The notes under the pieces were generated by a model. That model was not told where the DNA came from. It did not search any database and was given only the letters and a program-made list of their open reading frames with translations. Positions 21,401 through 33,000 of a stretch of 64,000 nt of DNA are shown here, piece by piece (the stretch's first letter is position 1; the number at the start of each line of letters is the position of its first letter). A program made the translations under genes and the position numbers. This DNA comes from Anodontia alba. Taxonomy: Eukaryota > Mollusca > Bivalvia > Lucinida > Lucinidae. Where the stretch lies: positions 57,024,104 through 57,088,103 of the forward strand of contig OZ024830.1 in the NCBI GenBank assembly GCA_964016985.1, read 5' to 3'.

Positions 21401-24400
21401 TTTACACTGTTCTCAAGCAACAGCTTAACTCAAAAGGAAATAAACAGCAATAATGGTTTAGGTTGCTATACGCATCTTTCATTTCAACTCCTTTTCTATA
21501 TCAAACATTCTGGTCCCTTGGATTCTGCATGCTGACTAAAAATTTCAGCAGACAAAACTTTGAAATATTTTTCTTATTTTTCCCCATAAAATAGGCTTTG
21601 AAATATTATGCAAATTGTCTCCAAAGGAGACAAAAATTTACATTAATGGCAAAGTCTGTTCTCTGGAAAAGTAAGCAAAATACTGTCAATTTGTTGTCTG
21701 CTGAATAAGCCCAGAGAAAAATAAAGGTTAAATGGGCTGAGCTACACTGTAAGGGAAGCCATGTTTGTTTGTTGTCACAATGGATTTTGCCAAAAAAGCT
21801 GCAGATAGGCATACAGGATTCAAAGAATTGATGGAAAATCTACAAAGTGTATCTCTTGTAACAAATTTGAAGTCTTGTCATGCTGAATAAATTAAGATGC
21901 CACATCCACTTCAAGTTTTCAGCCAATCACATTTCTTGATCCAGATTGTTAATACAAATTTGCATTCTTAATGATAAGAATTTTTTTTCAATATTGATAT
22001 TTTTCTTAATTCTCCACAAAAATATATGTTATGGGTACTCATCAGAAGCACCTCAGTGCCAAGGTGCTTCCAATGAATACCTGCAACATCTGTTTTTGTG
22101 GAGAAATCAGAAAAATATTTGTGGATACCCCTCTGATCTGGAGCTATGCAATAATTGAGTGACCTATTTCTTACCTCATCAGTAAAGCACTCATTGGCTC
22201 TGAGTATTAATCCTTCATCTTCACCAAGAACGAAAACATTCTGTATTCCCCGCTCCAATCTCTCACCTGGCATCATGAAAAATGTCTTCTCTCCCTGCAA
22301 AATTCAAAGCAACTGATTTTAAATACAAAAAAAAAAACTATCTATTATTTTCTCCTGTATCATTCACAGGCAAGGTGTAAGGCCCTACAAATATGTGCAT
22401 GTTTAGGGTTACCCTACCTTACCTAATTTCCTGGTGAAACCTAGCAATTTTATTCATGTTTTCTCAAAAATAAAATTTATGAGTTACAGGGATAAAATGT
22501 TTATGTTACCATATTCAGGGAAGTAGATTTGAGCAAATAGTGTAGACCCAGATCAAACTGCATGAGCAGTTTGATCTGGGTCTACACTGTTTGCCATTCT
22601 ATCAGAGCGTAGTGATCTGGGTCTACACTGTTTGCCATTCTATCAGAGCGTAGTCAAACAGATTTGGTAAAATTTTATGAGAATTATAATAATTCTATAT
22701 AAAATGTAATAAAAAAAAAAAAAAAAAATAACCCCAACCTACCCTACTAATGTTTTTTCTAATAAATGTGTATGTTACCCTAAACACAAATACAAGTATT
22801 TTTTTTTTTTTTTTATTTTGCCTATGCAGAAAGTTCAAATGGCATAACTCCAAATAAAGCTATAACTGTGAAAGAATAATTCAGGATAGTTTTTGTTGTA
22901 CACAAAAATATCTTATGGGCACTGGCCAAGGCCATTCCAGTGAGTACCTTTATGACATGCTTTGGTGTAAAAAAAAAAAAAAGAAGAAAAAAAGTTACCT
23001 TTTGATCACTCTCATTATCTGGAGACTAGTGTATGCTTGAATTCCCTCCCCATGCGACTCCACAGGGCTTTAATTTTTTTTTTTAAAAGTTTAGTCAGAT
23101 ACCACTCTGACCTGAAAGTATTTCTACTCTTCTCAATTGGGGCTTTGCCTAAATGAAAGAATACTATTTATTCACTAATGATGCAAATTCTCTTCTGCTG
23201 GAATGGGAGTAGTCTCCCTTTGAAGATGGAGAGAATTTTTCTTTCAATTACAACTCTCTCTCTCAAAGGGTAGGAGTTGTCTTTCTTGATCATGACACTT
23301 TGTCTCATCAAGCTTAGTATGTGTTTAGAGTTTCATGAAAATAGTCCCAAGGGTTAACAAGTTACAGCCCTATCATTCAAACTATAGACAAACTGATTCC
23401 TACTATTACCAATATCGCCAACTTTGCTAGCTGCAGGGGACAACTAGGAAAGACTTATCCTATAAAAAGTTTCTCAACCATACCTTAACAAGCTTCTTTC
23501 TGCCAAGTTGTGGTATGCCTTTGGAATCAACTGGATCCAGGATTACACAATACTGTCGGTTACTGAGTGTGGTGATATTGACAACTCCAACCACCTGAAA
23601 ATAACAACCACATACATATCATACCAAAGCTCCATATAAGGCATTTTCAACAGAAATACCGAAATATTTCTTAATTCTCCACAAAAATGTATGTTATGGG
23701 TACTCATTAGATGCACCTCACTGAGGTTCTTCTAATGAGTACCCATAACAAGTTTTTCATCGTGAAAACATGCCTATATAATGCTGACCCCCTTAAACCC
23801 CACTTTTGTATAGTAAAATTGGCGTTTACAAGGGTATACATTATTGTTTTATTTCTGCTAAAAAACATATATTTCTGGTACTCGAGGCAGTTCTAATGAG
23901 TACCCACAATCTATGTTTTGAGCAGAAATATGAAAAATATGCAAATTTTTAACTTAAAGTTTTCATTTTTTGGAGGTAAAATTTTCAGTATATTTGAATT
24001 GGGTTGTTTTACTGATGTTGTGGACAAATACAAAATATGATACACCACAACCTCTTTATAACACTATTGTTGGGGTCCATAGCATAAACCGTGTTAGTTA
24101 AACAACCGTGTTATATATCCAAACAAAATGTATAGATTATATTGAAAAATGACCATTTATGGTCATTTTTCAATATAATCTATATATTTTTGAGATCCAT
24201 CTTTGAACCGTGTTATATCCAAAACCATGTTAGTCAAACAACCGTGTTATATCCAAACAAAAATGATTAGATTATATTGAAAAATGACCATTTATGGTCA
24301 TTTTTCAATATAATCTATACATTTTTGGGATCCATCTTTGAACTGTGTTATATCCAAAACCGTGTTATAACGAACTGTGTTATAAAGAGGTTGTAGTGTA

Positions 24401-27008
24401 TGTGGATAATGTGCCTGGAGTTAAGACATACAGTTATTGACAGCACACAAAAGTATCTACAGATAACCATATTTACCCTAAAGGATTAACATTTCATGTG
24501 AATCATTTGTTAAGCCTTATTTTCTCAGAAAATAAAAATAAAGAATTTCGTTAAAGTTTATGTCGTACCTGTGTACTAAAAATGTGAAAACCAGCCTATT
24601 TACTAAGAGAATGCTAAATTCCTTCTACATTTTCATAACGGCATTCCATTTTTAAGCCTTCACTGCTGATTCAGATGACTTTTTTAAGGAAGAGCATTTT
24701 CTCAGCATTCTTGGATATTTTTTTCTTATTTCTCTGTTACAGGCTCCATATTCCTCAAAAAAAGGCATTTTTTTATTATCCAAGGAAGGTTTAATAAATT
24801 GATAATATGGTATTAATAGGATCATAAAATGTAGCAGCTGACAGCCTGTAAAATTTCAGTTAGTCTCTCATTCTTGAAATGAACTGAAATAATTTTTTTA
24901 CCGTATCTCTGAATTAATGTTGCCAACATTAATTCAGAGATACGATAGAAAAATCATTTAATTTTTTATCTAGTTCAAAAACGAGAGACTAACTGAAGTT
25001 TTACAGGCTGTCAGATGTCACATTTTATGATCATATAGATACTATATATCAATTTATTTAACCTTTCTTGGATAAAAAATGTCTATTTTTGCGGAATATG
25101 GAGCCTTTAAAGCATACGTTGTGGCAATCATAAGCAGTGCCTTGTGAGGCAATTCTAATGTGTACTTGACAACATAACTTTAAGGAGAAATATAACAAAA
25201 ACATCCCAGAATTATCATCGTATACTCCTCCTTAACAAGTTGTCTGATATGTTCTTTTTTCAGGGGGAAATGATTTTAGCATTTTTTGGATTTTGAAAAT
25301 GGCACAAATTTTTGAGTATTTCTCTTCAAATAACCCTATATAAAAACATGTTTGTGAGTATTTAATTTCATGACAGCGAAAATAACAAACATAAATAACT
25401 CACCAATGTTTTTACATTTATAGTAATAAATGAGCCAGGGCCCAGCATTTTTTACAAGATTGCATGTGGGCCCAGTACAGACTCATATCAGTCTGCAGCC
25501 TATGCAGTCTGATCAGGGTCTGCACTTGTCAGACACTTAGGTGTTCAAAATTTTAGGACATTTACCTTAGCTAAAGGAACTGACAATATAGGGATCAAAC
25601 ATGGTTTTTTATGCATTAACATTCGCCAGGTCCCGTGGGAGGTGTTGAAAACCGAGGCCAAAGGCGAATATTAATGTATTGAAAAACCATGTTCAATTGC
25701 TATTATTGCATAAAAACTGAAAACATTTGCTCCATTTCACGTTATTTCTTGCACTATTTTGTTTTGCCTTTTCACCCATGTTGCACGAATGCAATTTCCA
25801 CGGACTATCCTCATTCTAGGACCGGGCAGTACACATCTCATAATGGCAGCAAATCTGTGGCCCCGGTACTATCATATTGAAAGTTACGTAGCCATGCATT
25901 AACAGCATGTGAATTGCCTTGTTAATACACAGCTTTTCGCCGGTTAATGCACGGCTATTAATAATGTGCGACACTGCTTTTTATGCAATAAGTTGTGTTC
26001 TTACCTCTTCATACACATTAGGTATGTGTGTTTCTGTCTCGTCCATTGTGATAAGCCATTCTACTCCGTTCTTCCTGACAGTACCACTGTCATCTGTGAA
26101 TGTTCTCAGTGATCTTAGGTGGAGAGCTTTCTGTAATGATAGTCAAACAAAATATGATAATAATATTATCAATTTGTCATCTGCTGAAACTTTTACCCCA
26201 GCATGCTAAGTGACATGGTAATAATTAACTAGTAAGACACCACTGAAATATATATAACTCCAGATAAAATGCTTTTAAATTCGACCAAAAGTATTTATGC
26301 TTTTCTCATTTCTTGACAAAACTTAAAATAAGTACCCACAACATATATATGGATATCTCCTCTTATCTGGTGGTATGTAACATGTTTCCATAATGTCTAA
26401 ATTCATTTAAAGAGTTACTTCTCTTGCCCTACAAAATATGTGGGCTCAGTTGTTCAAAACTAATAATGTTGTTAGTTAACGTATCGTTAAAACTTTGATC
26501 ATTAAATATGGCATATATGCTGATATTTTTGCTGAAAATATCTGTGAATTTGATATTGTACTTACTAGGACAGCTAATGTTTCGACCACTGATGAGCTCG
26601 TTAAGCTAACGATGCTTTGAACAACTGGGCCCAGTATTTAACTGTTAACCTGTAAAGTGCTAATCACAATTGCAGCAGAAATTTTTTTCTTGCAAAAATA
26701 TCTGTGAATTTGATATTGTACTTACTAGGACAGCTAACGTTTTGACCACTGATGAGCTCATTAAGCTAATGATGCTTTGAACAACTGGGCCCAGTATTTA
26801 ACTGTTAACCTGTAAAGTGCTAATCACAATTGCAGCAGAAATTTTTTTCTTGTATTTTTTCAGAGCAATAAGTCTTGACATTTCATGTGAATTATCTGCC
26901 GAAGAGATGGGTCACATGATATGCCATCTTATTAAAAAAATAAAATAAAATAAAATAGCATCTGCTGCAATTTGGCTTAGGGCTTTAAGGATTAAAATAT
27001 TTACATGC

Positions 27009-27039
<31 letters not shown>

Positions 27040-30000
27040 AACGCTCGATCCCTCTTTCTGTAGTTAAACACTGCCCCTTTTTAAACTTTTAGAAAGTTTT
27101 TATTGTATGATTAAAGACATACCTTTTCTGTGAGAACATATGCATTTACAATATCTACAACTTCTTCATAAGCCCCTGGGAGATAGGCTCCAGTTTTCTT
27201 CACTAGCCATTCTTCCCCAGTGACTCTGGCACGACCCTCTCTGTCAATGCATTCTTTCCTAGCCCTCAGTCTGATGGCTTGGTTGGGCTTGATTACAGTG
27301 GCCCGCACTGTGTCTTCCACTACAACCTCTTTTCTTGGAATGTAAGTTCCTGTGAGAGTAAATCAAAGAGTAGAAATTTATGCTAACCGACATAAATTTA
27401 GCATGAAGAAACAATTATACAAAAATTATTTCTAGCACAAATGGCTGACTGAATCAAACTTTTGTTTACAAGTTAATTGGGTATCCCCATCATCATATTT
27501 TGAATTGTCGTCTGATGAAATTTTTACCCAGCAAGCTTAGTGTTAAAAGATGCATTCATTCAGGTATGACTCCAAGTTTTTCAAGGTTTGAACACTAAAT
27601 CTTCCAGTTAAATTATTTTTTTTTTCTTAATGGAATCAAATTTTTTAGAGCCCGTTAGTCCAAAAAGTAACTTCATGCACTATGGGTGAAATTACATCAT
27701 AATGTGGCAATATTCTGAGCAAAATCAATGTCTCAAAGTTGTGTTTATCTATTCATTCAAGTAATATGAGACAGTCAGCATATCTCTGACTGCGTCTTGA
27801 GATGAATAATGAAAAACCTTGTTAAATTATTGTTATATAGTACACTAATATGCTTTTAGTGTGTACGCACAACATAATATTTTCATGGACATCACGAAAA
27901 CATGCCTATATAATTTTGACCCCCTTAAACCCCACTTTTATATATTAAAACTGGGGTTTACAGGGGTATACATTATTTTTCTTATTTCTGCTCAAAAACA
28001 TAGATTGTGGGTACTTGTTAGAACCGCCTCGCAGAGGCGGTTCTAACGAGTACCCACAATCTATGTTTTGAGCAGAAATATGAAAAATATCAGAATTTTT
28101 TATCTGAATAGTTTCAGTTTTTGGAGGTGAAATTTTCTATATATTTGAATAGGCGTGTTTTCGTAATGGAAATAAAGAACTATTTATCATGTGTATATAT
28201 TGCTTTGAGAATACTTTTTCTATGATACTACACTTAAATATATTCTTTAATACTTAGCATGCTGGGTAAAAAATTCAGCAGACAATTTTTTGAAATATTT
28301 TTCTAATTTTCTCCTGAAAACAGGCTTTGAGACTCCATGCAAACTGTCTCCAAAAGAAAACAGCAGGCCCCCAAGCAGGCTCTTTTGAAAATAAATGTTT
28401 TTCATACCCGCTACTTTTGGTCAAATTTAGTTTTTTTCAGATGAATTTTAAGCAAACTGAAGAGCAAAAAAGGTTAAATTTTTCACCTTGTTTCCAGTTT
28501 CTGTGCCATATAAATACTATGATGGACAATATCAATGTTAATTCACAATTCTGGGTCTGTCACATACACGTACTGTGCCTCCATATACTAGCTGACCCAA
28601 GAGTTTGTCTCTTTTGTCATAGAAAAAACTTTTATATACCCGGCATACAAAGTATGCTGTGGGGATATACCGTCTTTGTCATTCCATCCACCCATTCGCC
28701 CATATGTCCATCCGTATGATATATTTGTCAAAAATAATGGTTTTCTAATCAAATTATAGGTTTTTATAGGTTTTGCAGCCACACTGAAGGTTTTAAAGAA
28801 TTTGAAGCAAATTTAAGGTTTTTAAAGGGTTTAAAGGTTCCCCTAGGGGGTCTGAAATAGGCTTTGAAATTCTATGCAAATTGTCTCCAATCGAGACAAT
28901 CTGTCCTAAATGTCAGAGCCTATTTTGTGGGAAAAAAAAAAAGAAAAATATTTTGAAGTGTCGTCTACTGAATCTGCCCAGAGTGTGGTAAAGGTTAATA
29001 TGAAAATTTGTTAATACCTGGTCCCTCGAAGAGCCATTCATCCCCTGCAGTTCTCTTCTCTCCCAGCTCATCCTCGAAGTCTAAGATTGCCCGCAGTCTT
29101 AGCGCGGAGTTAGGAGCAACAACTTTCAGTGGGGTAACAGCCTAAAATAAATAAAGTAATTGTCCTAAAATTTTGAACACCAATTTTTCAGGGGTTAGAA
29201 ATAGTCCCCAATAATCAATCCTGAAATAAAAAAATTCAGTCAAACAACTACTATTTTTTTTTTATTTCACATTAAAACCATGTGGGTACTCATTAAAAGG
29301 GCTTCAGGGAGGTGCTTTTAATGAGTGCCCACAATATAATTTTTGTTTGTTTGTGTTGAGGTTTTACAGCCCAGTCAACCCAATGGGGTCATGTCAAGTG
29401 CGGTCAGTTTACCTAACCACACTTCTACCGGGCAGTCTTAGTCCTCTAAGCAGTTAACCAGTACTGTGCACATTCTTTCGTCAGAAACTGACAACTGCCC
29501 TTCTTGATTCAGCAGAAGGGAGAGAATGACCGTAGAAAATATTTCATGATCAAATCTCCAAGAAAGAATGTTGCCGACCTCGGTGGGGATCGAACCCGCG
29601 GCCTCCTGGTCTCTAGTTGGACGCGCATCCAACTGAACCACTGAGGCCGGCCCACAACATGTTTTTATTGAGAAATAAGAAAATTATTATACACCCTCTT
29701 ATATGAAGGTATGCAACTAATAATTAGTTAAATAATAAGTTGTTAAAAGTTATTTCAGGCATATATTAATCCAAATAAGTACATTTGACACAGGATGGTC
29801 TTGTGAACATGTGTAAAAGTGAAATTTCATGCCATGATTCCCTTACCATGCTGAATAAATTAAGATGGCACACCCACTTCTATATTTACAGCCAATCAGA
29901 TTACTTTATCCAGGTTGCTGATACAAATTCACATACTTAATGACAAAGTGCAGATCTAGATCACTTGGCTTCTTCAGGAGCCAACTGATCTGGATCTACA

Positions 30001-33000
30001 CTGCTTGCAAAGGCAGAGCTTATCCGGGTTCAGCGGTATTAGGGTTAAAATGAATGTTCTCAATCATGAAATCAGGATTAATCCTGAAGTTTCCCATCCC
30101 TGATTTTTCTAACAAAATTGTACACCCATATGCAAACAATATAGACAGGTCATTCAAACACGGCAGACCCGGATCACAAATGCGTAAAAACAAAATTTGG
30201 CAAAAATGTATGGAATAAAGAGTTTTGAAGAGTTATCATATATATGTACATGAAGTACACCACAACCTCTTTATAACACTACTGTTGGGGTCTATAGCAT
30301 AAACCGTGTTAATTAAACAACCGTTTATATCCAAACAAATATGGATAGATTATATTGAAAAATGACCATTTATGGTCATTTTACAATATAATCTATACAT
30401 TTTTGGGATCCATCTTTGAACCATGTTATATCAAAAACTGTGTTATAATGAACCATGTTATAAAGAGGTTGTGGTGTATATAACAGAACTGTTAACTGAT
30501 GATGATTTAGTGTTTTATGTCCCTTTTAAGATACCTTTCCATATTGAGATCATGGACGTGTGATAATGGAAGGCTCTGTGCAATAAAGCGCCATACAAAC
30601 ATGAGCTCAATTCTGTCTCCAGTGGGATTTGAATCTGGGACTTTGTTATCCGAAGTCTGAAGTGCTAAAAGAACTTTAAACTGATGAGATATGAGTAAAC
30701 TCATTAAGCCTTTAATTTCAATTAACTATATGGTTCTTGCTAATTCTGCCACCACAAAACACATTTGTCAATATTTTTTCTGTACGATATCTTACACGTA
30801 TTTTATATATGGAAAAAATTAAATGCAAAGCACCTGTGTAACCAATTTCAGTAGAAAAGAAAACAGTAAGGAAACAAGTAAACTTCTTAAAGGAGGAGTA
30901 TTTTGGAGATAATTCTGAGATAATTTTCTCAAAGTCTCCATATAAACATATGTTGTAGTTACATAATGTGTACCCACAACACATTTCAGAAATAAGCAAA
31001 AATAGCCTCAAATTATCCACAAAAACTTATGCTGTGTGTACTTAGTTTAAAACACCTAGATGAGAGGTTTCTAATGAGTATCCTCAACATAGATTTTGTG
31101 GAGAAATAAGAAAAATACTATGTGGACACTTCCTCTCAACTCACAATGCAAAATCAATGTAATTTTTTTTTTGTTTTTGTTTTTTTTTTTTTGAAAGAGA
31201 AAGAGGTAACCAGTTTCTTTTTTATGTCTCTGCAATTAGATATGTTGTGGGTATTCACTGAGCCCATTGAGGTGCTTCTGATGGCTACCCACAACATAAT
31301 ATGTTCTTGTGAAGAAATAAGAAAAACATGTGGATAAGTCTTATCTGGCAATGCAAAAAAAATATCTGATTATTGGCAAGTGATTTTTAAAGAAATTACC
31401 TGCTTCAAGACTTCCCCTGGGTAGAGAGGGAATGGATCTTGGGCAAGTCTGATTTCCTGGTCAGCATGGAGTAATTTAACCTGACCACTCTTGTCCAGAA
31501 CCACCTTGCCATCTTTGTCTCGAAGAGAGGGGTTCTCGATGATACAGTAGTGCCTTGGGGGCACTGTGATCATCTTCTCGGGGCCAAACACAACCCTGTG
31601 GGGAAAAGAGTATGTTTAATAAATGTTATCTTTAAAGGCTCCATATTCCTTAAAAATAGACATTTCATTATCCAAGAAAGGTTCAATAAATCAATATATG
31701 GTCACCATATTAATACAATCATAAAATGTTGCACCTGACTGTAAAATTTTAGTTAGTCTCTCGTTCTTGAACTGGATCAAAAATGAAATGATTTTTTATC
31801 ATAACTCTGAATTAATATTGGCAACATTAATTCAGAGATATAATAAAAAATCATTTCATTTTTTTATCCAGTTGACTAACTGTAATTTTACAGGCTGTCA
31901 GATGCCACTATGATCATATTGCTACCATATGTCAACTTATTAAACCTTTTTTGGATGAAAAAAAGTCTATTTTTGAGGAATATGGCGCCTTTAAGAGCTT
32001 CAGTTTATCTTAAGATGTTTCTTTACCGGTAATTCTTTTTGGAAAATGGCATCTTCAACTGCTGTAGATGGTACATGTATTTTGTTATTTTCTTTTTTTT
32101 TTTAACCAAACAATACAATGTACTGATAATAATCATAGCACCAGAGAAGGCACATTTTTCAACTTATATGTACTGATCTTTTTCTTATTTCTTTACAAAA
32201 ACATATGTTGTAATACTCATTAGAAGTGCCTCTCTGAGGCACTTCTAATGAGTACCCACATATATGTTTTCATGGAGAAATAATAAAAATATTTATCTAA
32301 TACCTCCTCTTATCTGGAGCTATATTACCTGATTTTTACTCTTCATATTTTCACTCCATAATGCATGTTTTCTTTTTTTTTTTTTTGTTTTTTTTTTTTT
32401 TTGTTTTTAACCCTTGTCATGCTGAATAAATTAAGATGCCACGCCCACTTCCAATTTTCGGCCAGACAGATTACTTGATCAAGATTTTTTATATAAATTC
32501 ACATACTGAATGACAAACAGTGCAGATCCAGATCAGCTGGCTTCTTCAGAAGCCAACTGATCTGGATCTACACGGTTTGCAAAAGCAGGGTATATCCGGG
32601 TTCAGCAGGGCAAGAGCTAATTTGAGTAAGTCCAGTGAAAGTGCTGACTGAGTGGAAAAAAGTGGAGACTTTTTTTGATTGATATTTTACAGCCCAGTCA
32701 ACCCATTAGGGTCGTGTTGCACTGGTCAGTTTACCAAACCACACTTTTCCTGGGCAGACCTAGTATTCCAAGCAGTTAACCAGCATTTGTGCACATTCTT
32801 TTGCCACAAATTGACACTTCCCTTTTTGGAATATTTTTTGTAGCAGTCTGATCTGGGTTTACACTTTATATTGTTTGCTCAGGCACTTCTGTCTGATTTG
32901 TGTTAAGGTTTGAGGTCCCAGTCAACCCGATGGGTCATGTCAAGTGCCGTCAGTTTACCTAAGCCATTAATCAGTATTGTGCACATTCTTTCATTTACCG

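Noticed and set aside
28327..28719. 130-codon plus frame
   Set aside because: It spans a broken family D hairpin and an inserted repeat; no domain motifs.
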